From positions 1 to 39,741 of the forward strand of contig CAAGQC010000042.1 of assembly GCA_900771995.1 (NCBI GenBank): a stretch of DNA of 39,741 nt, given 5' to 3'. Of the stretch, positions 23,675 through 32,507 are shown one piece after another. How positions within the stretch are numbered: the stretch's first letter is position 1; each line of letters begins with the position of its first letter. This stretch comes from Lachnospiraceae bacterium. Lineage in GTDB: Bacteria > Bacillota > Clostridia > Lachnospirales > Lachnospiraceae. The translations under genes were made by a program, and so were the position numbers. The notes beneath the pieces were generated by a model. That model was not told the DNA's origin. It saw only the letters and a program-made list of their open reading frames with translations, and searched no databases.

Positions 23675-23858
23675 GGCGGCACTCTTCGGAGGAGCAGGGT
23701 TCAATACACTTTCGGCAAATCACCCGATGATGAACCATACCTTTGAGAAACAACAAAGAAAGACCGTATTCAGTGGACAGAATCCCTTTTATGATTCCGG
23801 GGAGTGGAAAAGCTACCTGAAGAAACTCCGTGCGGAATTTGAAAATTTCCGGAAGTGA
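23640..23858 (+). CDS. Short unrecognised ORF, probably a gene fragment
   Basis: Open frame of 72 codons from a GTG with no ribosome site in front, overlapping the remnant in another frame. The second half (SGQNPFYDSGEWKSYLKKLR, then AEFENFRK) has plausible protein composition and could be the surviving C-terminus of a lost gene. I do not recognise it. The 23524-23914 gap otherwise holds only this, the remnant, and an inverted repeat. Confidence 0.3.
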   Translation: MWNITDGSRQYKAALFGGAGFNTLSANHPMMNHTFEKQQRKTVFSGQNPFYDSGEWKSYLKKLRAEFENFRK

Positions 23859-23880
23859 TAAAACCGGCTGCTGCAGCATA

Positions 23881-23905
23881 CAATGCTTAATAGAAACAAG
23901 CATTG
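23881..23905 (+). repeat. Inverted repeat touching the P-type ATPase ribosome site
   Basis: CAATGCTT (23881-23888) and AAGCATTG (23898-23905) are perfect 8-base arms with a 9-base loop. The last base is the first G of the GGAGG ribosome site, so the RNA hairpin could limit or expose translation initiation. Confidence 0.5.
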
Positions 23906-23914
23906 GAGGCAGCC

Positions 23915-26602
23915 GTGTTCGAGAAGCAGAATATACAGGAAACCGTAAAAGAACTGAAAAGTGACGCAGTGAAGGGCCTTACCGATGGTGAGGCCTTTCG
24001 TCGTTTGCAGCAAAATGGCAGAAATGAAATGAAGGCTGCGAAGAAAAAGACGAAGATACAGCTTTTTCTGGAGCAGTTAAAGGATCCGTTGATCTACATA
24101 TTGTTGATTGCGGCTGTGGTATCCGTCCTTCTGGGGGAAGTCAGTGATGCCGTGATCATCGGCACGGTAGTGCTGGTAAACGCGCTGGTGGGCATGCTGC
24201 AGGAGGGAAAGGCCAGAAAGGCACTGGAAGCGTTGAAAAAGCTGACCAGTCCCCAGACCATTGTGATCCGGGACGGTATCCGCCGGGAGATCCCGGCGGC
24301 GGAACTGGTGACAGGGGATCTGGTAGATCTGGAGGCGGGAGCACAGATACCGGCGGATATCCGCCTGACGAGGAGCGCAAATCTTCAGGTGGAAGAATCC
24401 GCCCTTACCGGAGAATCGGTGCCGGTGGAAAAGGATGCCCTGTTTCTGGCGGATTGCAGGCAGGAGATCCCGTTGGCTGAACGGGTCAACATGGTATATA
24501 TGTCCACCGTGGTGACCCATGGCCATGGGGAGGGACTGGTAACAGCCACCGGCATGAATACGGAAATCGGCAGGATCGCTTCCATGATCACGGATACGGA
24601 AGACGAGATGACACCGTTACAGAAACGGCTGGGGGATCTGGGGAAGCTTTTGAGTATTCTGTCTCTGGGGGTATGTGCGGCATTGTTCCTGCTGGCGGTA
24701 TTCCAGCACAGAAATATCCCGGAAATGCTCTTGGTAGCGATTTCCCTGGCCGTGGCGGCAGTGCCGGAAGGCCTGCCTGCGGTGGTGACGATCTGTCTGG
24801 CACTGTCAGTGACCAGGATGGTCAAGGTACATACGATCATCCGCAGGCTTCCTTCGGTAGAGACTCTGGGAGCGGTGAGCGTGGTCTGCTCGGATAAGAC
24901 CGGAACCCTGACCCAGAACCGACTCACAGTGGAGAAATGCTGGTGGTATGATGTACTGGAAGATGTGAGCGGCAACAGGAACAAAGGGATATCCCATGTG
25001 CGGCAGGAAATGATCCGGGGCATGCTTCTGTGTAATGACGCTTCCCTGCAAGGAGGGCAGCGGATCGGAGATCCCACGGAACTGGCACTGTTAGACTTTG
25101 GAGAGAAAATGGGAATGCACCGGGAACGGCTGGAAAAGCAGTATCCCCGGTATGACGAAGCTCCCTTTGATTCGGACCGGAAGATGATGACGACCTATCA
25201 CAGGATTTTGAAAAACGGAGGGCATAAGGGAAGCATTGCTTATACCAAAGGAGCCCCGGATGTGATCGTGCAGCATTGTACGCACATTTTACAGGACGGA
25301 AGAAGTGTTCCCATGACATCTGCCCAGCAAAAAAGGATCGGAGAAGTGGTGGAACTGATGAGTTCGCTGGCGCTCAGGACATTGGCAGTGGCGCAGAGCA
25401 GCGGGACTCCCGGAAGCAGGGAAGAGGGAATGACTTTCCTGGGAATCGTGGGAATGCGGGATCCCGCCAGACCGGAGGCGGCGGAAGCCGTGGAAATCTT
25501 CCGGCATGCGGGAGTGACCACGGTGATGATTACGGGGGATCATGTGGATACCGCCTATGCCATTGCCAGACAACTGGGAATCGCCGGGCATCGCAGCCAG
25601 TGCATTACGGGACAGGAACTGGGCAGGCTGGATGACAATGCTTTTACCCGGAGGATCCGGGGCATCCGGGTATATGCCCGGGTAACTCCGGCCCAGAAAG
25701 TACGGATCGTGAAAGGCTTACAGCAAAACGGCGAGATCGTAGCCATGACGGGAGACGGCGTGAACGACGCCCCGTCTCTGAAAGCAGCGGATATCGGCGT
25801 GGCCATGGGAACCGGTGTGGATGTGGCCAAACAGGCGGCGGATATGATCCTGACGGATGACAATTTTGCCACCATCGAGAAAGCCATTGAAGAAGGCAGA
25901 GGAGTCTATGAGAATATCCGGAAGTCCGTGATCTTTTTACTGTCCTCCAATCTGGGGGAACTGATGACCATGTTCGTGGCGGTGGCGCTGGGGCTGGCAT
26001 CTCCCCTAAAATCCAGCCATATCCTGTGGATCAATCTGATCACCGATTCTCTTCCCGCGCTGGCGCTGGGGGTGGATAAAAATGACGGGAAAAGTCTGAT
26101 GCGCTGTCCGCCCAGAAAATCCACGGAAAGCCTGTTTGCCCGGGGCGGTATGGCCTGTACGTTACTATACGGAGCCCTGATCACAGGGATCGGGCTGGCG
26201 GCATTTCTGGTGCTGCCCTGCGGAATACTGGCGGGCAGCGGAGAACTGCCCCGGAATCTGCCTGCTTATGTGGAACAGATACGGGAATTGTTATCGCAGG
26301 AGAGGATCCTGGCCAGATCCCAGACCTATGCCTTCACAGTACTGGGAATGTGCCAGCTGTATCATGCGGTGGGAATGCGGGATATGCAGAAATCCGTATT
26401 TGCCATGAGACCCTGGGATAATCCGCTGATGGTGGCGGCCTGTATCATAGGATTTGTGCTGCAGTTTGCGGTGACGGAAGTGCCGTTTCTCATCAATGCT
26501 TTCGGAACATCCCACCTGTCGGGAGAGGAATGGCTGTTACTAAATGTGTTGGCGGCATTTCCCCTGCTGGCCCATGAGGTGGTGGCGCTGTTTAAAAAAT
26601 AA
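23915..26602 (+). CDS. P-type cation ATPase, type II (Ca2+ pump-like)
   Basis: 895 residues from a GTG at 23915, chosen because GGAGG lies 5 bases before it; a TTG at 23903 would overlap the ribosome site. Order: cation-ATPase N-terminal domain (1-70), TM1-2, actuator with TGES (165-168), TM3-4 with VAAVPEGLPAVVT (the PEGL type II signature), phosphorylation motif DKTGTLTQN with Asp327, nucleotide domain, hinge TGDGVNDAPSL (from 612), and C-terminal TM5-10 (SSNLGELMTMFVAVALG, WINLITDSLPALALG). These features match bacterial SERCA-like Ca2+ exporters; Mn2+ or Na+ is possible. It acts in the plasma membrane using ATP. Neighbours do not fix its role. Confidence 0.92.
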   Translation: MFEKQNIQETVKELKSDAVKGLTDGEAFRRLQQNGRNEMKAAKKKTKIQLFLEQLKDPLIYILLIAAVVSVLLGEVSDAVIIGTVVLVNALVGMLQEGKARKALEALKKLTSPQTIVIRDGIRREIPAAELVTGDLVDLEAGAQIPADIRLTRSANLQVEESALTGESVPVEKDALFLADCRQEIPLAERVNMVYMSTVVTHGHGEGLVTATGMNTEIGRIASMITDTEDEMTPLQKRLGDLGKLLSILSLGVCAALFLLAVFQHRNIPEMLLVAISLAVAAVPEGLPAVVTICLALSVTRMVKVHTIIRRLPSVETLGAVSVVCSDKTGTLTQNRLTVEKCWWYDVLEDVSGNRNKGISHVRQEMIRGMLLCNDASLQGGQRIGDPTELALLDFGEKMGMHRERLEKQYPRYDEAPFDSDRKMMTTYHRILKNGGHKGSIAYTKGAPDVIVQHCTHILQDGRSVPMTSAQQKRIGEVVELMSSLALRTLAVAQSSGTPGSREEGMTFLGIVGMRDPARPEAAEAVEIFRHAGVTTVMITGDHVDTAYAIARQLGIAGHRSQCITGQELGRLDDNAFTRRIRGIRVYARVTPAQKVRIVKGLQQNGEIVAMTGDGVNDAPSLKAADIGVAMGTGVDVAKQAADMILTDDNFATIEKAIEEGRGVYENIRKSVIFLLSSNLGELMTMFVAVALGLASPLKSSHILWINLITDSLPALALGVDKNDGKSLMRCPPRKSTESLFARGGMACTLLYGALITGIGLAAFLVLPCGILAGSGELPRNLPAYVEQIRELLSQERILARSQTYAFTVLGMCQLYHAVGMRDMQKSVFAMRPWDNPLMVAACIIGFVLQFAVTEVPFLINAFGTSHLSGEEWLLLNVLAAFPLLAHEVVALFKK

Positions 26603-26695
26603 ATATTCACAGAAAATTTACATTTTCCTCGCATGGAGTTTATAGTCAATAGTTACAATAAAATCGACAAAAAACTTTCATGGAAGGGCAATGTG

Positions 26696-27535
26696 ATGAA
26701 AATTATCAGAAAAACAGCGACTGTTATGCTTTTGTGCTTCTTTTTTCTGACCTATGGCGTATTGCCGCAGGTACAGGCCGCAGGCAAAGACACTCCCGTG
26801 ATCGTAGTGGCACATCGGGCAGGGGCCAAAGTAGCTCCGGAGAACACAGTGGTAGCACTGGAACAGGCTATCCGGGATGGCGCCCCCATTGCCGAGATCG
26901 ATGTACAGCAGCTGGCGGACGGCACCCTGATCGTGATGCATGACAGTAACTTTAAACGGACGGCCGGAGAGGATATCTGCGTGTGGGATGCAGAGGTGGA
27001 GGATATCGAGGCTCTGGAAGTGGGAAGCGATTTCTCAGCAGCATATCGCGGAGAACAGATCCCGACGCTGGAAGAGATGCTTGCCTGTGCCAGAGGCCGG
27101 ATCACACTGATGATCGAACTGAAATACACCGGACAGGAAGATGCACTGGAGGAAAGCGTTCTGGCACTGTTAAAAAGCTGCGATATGGTGGATGAATGCA
27201 TCATAGGCTCCATGAACAAAGGAATCCTGCAGAAAATGAAGGAACTGGAACCGGGCATTGCTACCGTTTTTATAGCCCATGATCTGGAACAGACGGACTA
27301 TGATCTGGATTATGCCGACAGCTACAGCATTGAAGGGAAAAATCTCACCGTGGCTATGGTGGAGGCTATCCATTACCGGGGAAAGTCGGTGTACGGCTGG
27401 ACCGCCAACAGCTCCGGAGCGATGTTAAAGATCGTAAACTGCGGAGCAGACGGTGTGATCACGGACGATGTGAGATTATTACAGGCTTTTTTGAGAGAAC
27501 AGGCTTGCCGTAAAGCGTTTGCAAGTGTATACTAA
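26696..27535 (+). CDS. Secreted glycerophosphodiester phosphodiesterase
   Basis: 279 residues. The ATG at 26696 with GGAAGGG upstream gives a signal peptide (IRKTATVMLLCFFFLTYGVL, cleavage near VQAAG); the in-frame codon at 26633 would bury it. GDPD-fold catalytic residues are visible: His40-Arg41 (VVAHRAGAKVAPENT), Glu68 and Asp70 (AEIDVQQLADG), His82 (VMHD), and Glu in LMIELKYTG. The family splits glycerophosphodiesters into glycerol 3-phosphate and an alcohol using a divalent metal. Being exported, it would act on lipid head groups or teichoic-acid fragments outside the membrane. Stops 42 bases before the GGDEF gene, possibly cotranscribed. Confidence 0.9.
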   Translation: MKIIRKTATVMLLCFFFLTYGVLPQVQAAGKDTPVIVVAHRAGAKVAPENTVVALEQAIRDGAPIAEIDVQQLADGTLIVMHDSNFKRTAGEDICVWDAEVEDIEALEVGSDFSAAYRGEQIPTLEEMLACARGRITLMIELKYTGQEDALEESVLALLKSCDMVDECIIGSMNKGILQKMKELEPGIATVFIAHDLEQTDYDLDYADSYSIEGKNLTVAMVEAIHYRGKSVYGWTANSSGAMLKIVNCGADGVITDDVRLLQAFLREQACRKAFASVY

Positions 27536-27577
27536 TAGTTGAAACAAGGGGAAGAATACGGAAGCAGGTTAGTATCT

Positions 27578-28915
27578 ATGAGCAAGATATGGGAATTTTT
27601 TGAGAATCTGGATGAGCATGTATATGTGGCGGATGCAGAGACTCATGAATTGGTATATATGAATAAGAAGACTTTGCGGACCTACGGGTTTCAAAGCAAT
27701 GAAGAAATTGCCGGGTTGAAATGCTATGAGATATTGCAGGGAAATTCTCTCCCCTGCGGTATGTGCAATAATGAGCAGCTGCGCCCCGGCTGTTTTAAGG
27801 AATGGGAATATTACAATCCCCTTTTGAAGAGAGAACTCCACATCAAGGATACCCTGGTGGAGGAAGACGGCAGAAAATACCGCATGGAGATCGCCATAGA
27901 CTGCGGTGCCCTGAATGAAAAAGGGGAAAACTCCGCGGATTATCGGAACATGGAGGCCGCCCTGAATGAGGCCATCCGTGTGGCACTGCGGCAGGAGACC
28001 ATGGATCAGACCCTGCAGGTGCTGCTGGAGTTCATCGGCAAGACTCTGGAAGCAGGGCGGGCCTATATATTTGAAAGAGATGACCGCAAGTACGACAGCA
28101 ATACCTATGAATGGGTGGCCAAAGGAGTTTCTCCGGAAAAGGATACCCTTCAGAATCTGCCGCCGGAGATCTGCGCCGGGTGGTATCAGAAGTTCGATGA
28201 GAATCTGAATATCGTCACAGAGAATCTGGAAGAGATGAAGAACGTGGATCCCCAGATGTATGAAGTTCTGGCGAGACAGAATATCCATTCTCTGGTGGTG
28301 GTGCCACTCCGTGATGATGGGAAAGTGATCGGTTTCTACGGGGTAGACAATCCTCCGGCCAGATATTTTACTTTCGTTTCGGAAATGCTCCAGATCATGG
28401 GCCACTTTATCGTGTCTTCCATAAAGCAGCGGAATCTGGTGCGGGAACTGGAAGTGATGAGTTATTCGGATCCTCTGACCACTCTGGGGAACCGTTATGC
28501 CATGGAGAGATATCTGGAACAGGCAGATCACACAAAGCCCATCGGCGTGGTCTATTGTGATATTACTGGGTTAAAACGGATCAATGACAGTGAGGGGCAT
28601 TCCGCCGGGGACCGCTTGATCAGAAGATGCTGTGACTGCCTGAAACGGGTATTCGCCGGGAAGGGACTGTTCCGTATCGGCGGAGATGAACTGGTGGTTC
28701 TGTGCACCGGAATCGAGGAAAAGGAACTCTACCGCAAGGTGGAGGAACTGAAGGCGGAACTGGCGGTCAACAATGCCACGATGGCGGTGGGAGCGGCAGT
28801 GAATACACTGGAAGAAGTGGGGGAGGATCATCTGCTGACGGAGCCCGAGAGACGGATGTATCAGGATAAGGCGGAATATTACCGCAATACCGGCCTTAAC
28901 CGCAGAAGAGTCTGA
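27578..28915 (+). CDS. PAS-GAF-GGDEF protein (putative diguanylate cyclase, GGDEL variant)
   Basis: 445 residues. The ATG at 27578 is chosen because GAAGCAGG is upstream; a TTG at 27539 has no site. Residues about 8-110 are a PAS domain with a Cys cluster (CYEILQGNSLPCGMC, then C72), about 135-285 a GAF domain (AYIFERDD, LVVVPLRDDGKVIGFYGVDN), and about 295-445 the GGDEF domain. The catalytic loop is GGDEL (368-372), with YCDITGLKRINDSEGHSAGD intact. No RxxD product-inhibition site precedes it. Fully cytoplasmic, so it would sense an internal signal and, if active, make c-di-GMP. The Leu at the last motif position makes activity uncertain. Confidence 0.88.
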   Translation: MSKIWEFFENLDEHVYVADAETHELVYMNKKTLRTYGFQSNEEIAGLKCYEILQGNSLPCGMCNNEQLRPGCFKEWEYYNPLLKRELHIKDTLVEEDGRKYRMEIAIDCGALNEKGENSADYRNMEAALNEAIRVALRQETMDQTLQVLLEFIGKTLEAGRAYIFERDDRKYDSNTYEWVAKGVSPEKDTLQNLPPEICAGWYQKFDENLNIVTENLEEMKNVDPQMYEVLARQNIHSLVVVPLRDDGKVIGFYGVDNPPARYFTFVSEMLQIMGHFIVSSIKQRNLVRELEVMSYSDPLTTLGNRYAMERYLEQADHTKPIGVVYCDITGLKRINDSEGHSAGDRLIRRCCDCLKRVFAGKGLFRIGGDELVVLCTGIEEKELYRKVEELKAELAVNNATMAVGAAVNTLEEVGEDHLLTEPERRMYQDKAEYYRNTGLNRRRV

Positions 28916-28966
28916 GACCATCCCCAATGCAATTTTGAAAATTTATATGTTGAGAATTTCTATCAG

Positions 28967-28995
28967 GCAGTTCCCTTGACGGGAACTGCTTTTTT
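28967..28995 (+). terminator. Intrinsic terminator after the GGDEF gene
   Basis: GCAGTTCCC (28967-28975), loop TTGAC, GGGAACTGC (28981-28989), then TTTTTT. Confidence 0.92.
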
Positions 28996-29014
28996 CTATA
29001 TTATTTATATGGGT

Positions 29015-29030
29015 GTTAGTTGAAACTAAC
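29015..29030. promoter_or_regulatory. DtxR/MntR-like palindrome upstream of DUF3793-flavodoxin
   Basis: GTTAGTT-GA-AACTAAC is a perfect 7-base dyad 35 bases before the start codon. It resembles TTAG...CTAA operators of iron- or manganese-responsive DtxR-family repressors. Flavodoxin induction under iron limitation makes this assignment reasonable, but the regulator is not in the window. Confidence 0.5.
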
Positions 29031-29064
29031 TTAATATTTTCGGATAATAGGAGGTGAATTCCGA

Positions 29065-29667
29065 TTGAGTCAGGAAACATGGGAGATTCTGTGCGGAATG
29101 AAAGCAGATGATGTGGAATTGCAGCTTGCCCTGCAATGTGCGCCGCTGATCACGGGACTGAAAGTCTCCAATCTGCTGACGATTTCTCCCGAAGCTTTTC
29201 CGCAGGTGGAAAAGATCATAGAGGGCAGCGTACTTTCCATGGATCCCTTGTTGGAAACAGAGGAAAAAATGGCAATACTGTTATACCGGAAAGACCGTCT
29301 GGAGAAGTATCTGGAAATGATACAGGTACAGAAGCTGTTACAGGAGGCGGGCTATACATCCTGTCAGCTGGAAGACATTTTACCGGTCTTTTGCGAACGC
29401 TATGAGACCTATGCGGAGAGAGGAAAGCCATTTCCTCACGAACTGGGACTATTGTTAGGATATCCTCCGGAAGATGTGGAAGGTTTTATCAGACATCAGG
29501 GGAGGAACAGTCTCTGCACCGGCTACTGGAAGGTGTATGCGGACAAAGAAGGAAAGCAGAGACTTTTTGAAAGATATGAATATGCCAGGGAAAATTTGAT
29601 CCAGCTGTTACATTATGGATTGAAGATGACAGAAATCATAGATATCTGCGGATGTACCGCGGCATAG
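29065..29667 (+). CDS. DUF3793 family protein
   Basis: 200 residues from a TTG at 29065 with GGAGGTGA 9 bases upstream; no better-placed ATG exists. Recognisable family stretches are ALQCAPLITGLKVSNLL near the N-terminus, LLYRKDRLEKYL, FPHELGLLLGYPPEDVEGFI in the C-terminal half, and CTGYWKVYAD. Two Cys near each end (ALQCAP and a terminal DICGC) are notable. DUF3793 proteins are common in clostridia, often beside flavodoxins or iron-uptake genes, but no biochemical function is known to me. It precedes flavodoxin by 39 bases and shares the metal-type palindrome, so an accessory role in iron-limited redox metabolism is inferred. Confidence 0.8.
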   Translation: MSQETWEILCGMKADDVELQLALQCAPLITGLKVSNLLTISPEAFPQVEKIIEGSVLSMDPLLETEEKMAILLYRKDRLEKYLEMIQVQKLLQEAGYTSCQLEDILPVFCERYETYAERGKPFPHELGLLLGYPPEDVEGFIRHQGRNSLCTGYWKVYADKEGKQRLFERYEYARENLIQLLHYGLKMTEIIDICGCTAA

Positions 29668-29706
29668 AAAAGGCACGGAAAGTGCAAAAAAGAGGAGGAT
29701 TATCAT

Positions 29707-30138
29707 ATGGATAAGATTTATGTAGTATTCTGGACACAGGGTGGCAACACCCAGGCTATGGCAGAAGCCATCGGTGAGGGCATCCGGGAAGCCGGAAAGG
29801 AAGCTGAGGTGGTATTTGTCACCGGAGCAGACCTTGACGAATTGAAGGCTGCACCCAAGTTTGCACTGGGATGTCCCGCCATGGGAGCAGAGGTTCTGGA
29901 GGAATCCGAGATGGAGCCGTTTGTATGTGATGTGGAAGGCTTCGCTTCCGGCAAAAAGATCGCGCTGTTCGGTTCTTACGGCTGGGGAGACGGTGAGTGG
30001 ATGAGAGACTGGACCACCCGTATGGAAGCAGCAGGAGCTACCGTGTTGAACGGAGAGGGCCTGATCTGCCATGAGACACCGGATGAGGATGGCCTGGCTG
30101 AGTGCAGAGAACTGGGCAGACAGCTGGCAGATGCATAA
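29707..30138 (+). CDS. Flavodoxin
   Basis: 143 residues, a short-chain flavodoxin. The FMN phosphate loop is WTQGGNTQAMAEAI (residues 9-22), the central loop FALGCPAMGAEVLEES, and the late GSYGWGDGEWMRDW binds the isoalloxazine side. It carries single electrons between ferredoxin-type partners and replaces ferredoxin when iron is scarce. Start supported by AGAGGAGG. Second gene of a two-gene unit with DUF3793 and closed by a strong terminator. Confidence 0.95.
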   Translation: MDKIYVVFWTQGGNTQAMAEAIGEGIREAGKEAEVVFVTGADLDELKAAPKFALGCPAMGAEVLEESEMEPFVCDVEGFASGKKIALFGSYGWGDGEWMRDWTTRMEAAGATVLNGEGLICHETPDEDGLAECRELGRQLADA

Positions 30139-30170
30139 GGGGATCCGGAAGTAAAATAAGACGATACACT

Positions 30171-30208
30171 AAAAAAGATTCACTCTCTGTCGGAGAGTGA
30201 ATCTTTTT
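30171..30208. terminator. Bidirectional terminator between flavodoxin and the cNMP-fold gene
   Basis: A6 followed by GATTCACTCTC (30177-30187), loop TGTCG, GAGAGTGAATC (30193-30203), then TTTTT. Symmetric A and T tracts let it work on both strands for the convergent genes. Confidence 0.92.
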
Positions 30209-30221
30209 GTTGTGGTGAGGA

Positions 30222-32507
30222 TCAGGCATCCTTGTTCCCGCTCAGATAATAGCGTTCCTGTGCCACGGTCTCGGGAACCTGGATATTGCCGTTCTGCAGC
30301 TTTCTGGTCAGAACATCCAGATGGTGCAGACCCTGAGCTACCTTGATCTTACGACGATCTAACAGTTCGCTGTACAACGGGTTCTGGGCCAGGGTATTAC
30401 AGATATCCGCCGGGAACGGGCAGTAGGTGAACATGATCTGTCGGGCGACTTTGTTCAGTCTCGGAGATCCGGCACCTTCGAACAGCACCCAGATCATATA
30501 ATCTCTTACGAACATTTCCTTGAAACTGTTCTTCGCACGCTGCAGGCTGGATTTTACCTTTTCTTTGGCTTCTGTGCTCAGATCGTGATTCTTGCGGTAG
30601 AACTGGATATAATCAAAATATTCACTGGTCAGGGAACTGATGGAGACATCGTTCCAGCGGTTACCCTGTACTCGCTTACACAGCTCCCAACGGAACTCGC
30701 CGGTCAGGTGGGTAAAGGTGGTCTTCAGATCTTCCAGATGGAAGATGGAGAATACCATACGTCCGGGGCTGTTGCGGCGTTTGCCTTCGATCTCCTGCCA
30801 CATGACACCACGGATACCTACATTGGGCATCAGAATGATGTCCGGCAGATATTCCAGATGGATCGTCTCTTTGCCCATGACGTCGATGTGCTCCATATCC
30901 AGACTTTCCCGGTAGAAAGCGGTGTAGTCCACCCGGCGGATCTCCTCCAGAATCTGGGAGACACAGGAGACCGTGACATAAGAACTTTCCAGATCTTTCA
31001 GCACGTCATCCGAGCAGAACAGGGGACAGAAAGTGGTGATCCGCCCGAAGGTGATCTTGTTGACCTGCGGGAACATATTCCGAAGCTCATAGTTGACCTT
31101 GGCCATGGCATTGTTCTCCAGAGCCTTGAGCTCCGCGTCCGTGATGTTGCCGCCTACCTTCTGCTTGTGAATGTAATCGGAATAATCCTGATCGAATTCG
31201 TTGCGGCTGGGGGCTTTTTTGCCGCGGAAGATCGCCATCAGCCAGTCGTAAAAGGTATAGACACCGATGTCGCTGTGATCGGTCATATTCTCTGCCAGAC
31301 GATATAAGGTCACCGCATTTTTTAGACCGGCCAGTTCCTCATCCACATAACCGAAATACAGGAACATTTTTACCGGCATGGGGATATTGGGCTGCTCCAG
31401 GGTCTGGGTGAAGATCAGAGAATAGAGCAGATAAAATTCTTCCGTAAGCTGTCTGCGTAAAAGAGCAACCTCCTGATCCTGGGAAGAACGGTCGGAGAGC
31501 AGCTTGTAGGCATGGACATGCTGCCGGAAACTGGTCACGGTATCCAGATCCGATCCGGCGTAGTCTAAGATCGTATTCAGAGAGCCGGCCAGCCTGCCGA
31601 GGATGTCGGAATCTCCGGAAGATCCTGTATCGGCGGAATCACTGGATTCCATGAGATCCAGACTGCTCTGGAAACTCTGGGATCTGGAGACAAACAGTTC
31701 GTGATCAATGAAGGACAGGTCGCCGGCTTTGGAAAGCATACGGTAGATGCGGTCATAGACCACTTTACTGTCGTCATTGTCCTGTCCCAGTTTATAGAAC
31801 AGGGAAGTATAAAAATCAAAAAGATCGTTGCCGGATTCCCGAAAATAAAAAGAACCTACCTGCTGTAAATAGTGGAACTGTTCCTCTAAGCTCTGATAAG
31901 TGCGGCGGAAATCCAGACTGCCCTTTCGCAGCATACCGATGGACAGGTCCCCTTCCTGCACCAGGATCCGGTAATTGTCGGAAGCCAGGATCCGGCTTAA
32001 TCCCATGTAGTAGCCGTTCAGCCAGATATCCGGGGAATCGTCACCGAGAAAAGCATTCAGTTCATCGAAATGCTCCAGAGATCTTGCGTTCACACGATAG
32101 CGGCTGCACAGCGTGTTATAAGTGTCGATGTCGTCTGTCAGGGTGCGGTACAGCTCACTGCAGTTCAGCTCGGAGATGGAACTGCGGTTCAACAGAATAT
32201 TGATCTGACGGAAACAGGACAGACAGAACAGGCGTGCCACGTCAGGATGCTTTTGTAAAATATCATCCAGGGAATCCAGGCTTGTCAGGGGATACGTCAG
32301 AATCGTGGTATCCTCCAGCGTGGTATAGCCCAGCAGATGAATCTCGGAACAGATCTCACAGATACCGATCACATCCCCTTTGCCCAGCTGATAAGAACCA
32401 CCGGGGTAGGTGACATTTACTTTGCCGTTCGTGATCAGATGCAATGCAGTCATGGGCTGCCCATAGCTATATATAGTTTTCACTTTCTCCAATACGATTC
32501 CAGCCAT
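30222..32507 (-). CDS. Large protein with N-terminal cyclic-nucleotide-binding-like fold, function unknown
   Basis: 761 residues. ATG at 32507 is preferred over the in-frame ATG at 32528 because GAGG sits 8 bases before it. Residues about 1-90 form a Crp/Fnr-type beta-roll (LHLITNGKVNVTYPGGSYQL, then GKGDVIGI, TILTYP), followed by a helix like the Crp dimer helix. No helix-turn-helix is recognisable. The rest is mostly helical, with a Ser/Asp-rich linker (SSDSADTGSSGDSD) near residue 290 and late conserved-looking blocks (FYDWLMAIFRGKKAPSRNEF, LPDIILMPNVGIRG, EFRWELCKRVQGNRW). I do not recognise the large region. No signal peptide or TM segment. A -10-like TATAAT occurs on the - strand at 32551-32546. 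Possibly a second-messenger-responsive scaffold. Confidence 0.75.
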   Translation of the reverse strand: MAGIVLEKVKTIYSYGQPMTALHLITNGKVNVTYPGGSYQLGKGDVIGICEICSEIHLLGYTTLEDTTILTYPLTSLDSLDDILQKHPDVARLFCLSCFRQINILLNRSSISELNCSELYRTLTDDIDTYNTLCSRYRVNARSLEHFDELNAFLGDDSPDIWLNGYYMGLSRILASDNYRILVQEGDLSIGMLRKGSLDFRRTYQSLEEQFHYLQQVGSFYFRESGNDLFDFYTSLFYKLGQDNDDSKVVYDRIYRMLSKAGDLSFIDHELFVSRSQSFQSSLDLMESSDSADTGSSGDSDILGRLAGSLNTILDYAGSDLDTVTSFRQHVHAYKLLSDRSSQDQEVALLRRQLTEEFYLLYSLIFTQTLEQPNIPMPVKMFLYFGYVDEELAGLKNAVTLYRLAENMTDHSDIGVYTFYDWLMAIFRGKKAPSRNEFDQDYSDYIHKQKVGGNITDAELKALENNAMAKVNYELRNMFPQVNKITFGRITTFCPLFCSDDVLKDLESSYVTVSCVSQILEEIRRVDYTAFYRESLDMEHIDVMGKETIHLEYLPDIILMPNVGIRGVMWQEIEGKRRNSPGRMVFSIFHLEDLKTTFTHLTGEFRWELCKRVQGNRWNDVSISSLTSEYFDYIQFYRKNHDLSTEAKEKVKSSLQRAKNSFKEMFVRDYMIWVLFEGAGSPRLNKVARQIMFTYCPFPADICNTLAQNPLYSELLDRRKIKVAQGLHHLDVLTRKLQNGNIQVPETVAQERYYLSGNKDA

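Noticed and set aside
30585..31307. + strand open frames opposite the cNMP-fold gene
   Set aside because: They lack ribosome sites and domain motifs and are antisense shadows of a continuous 761-codon gene.
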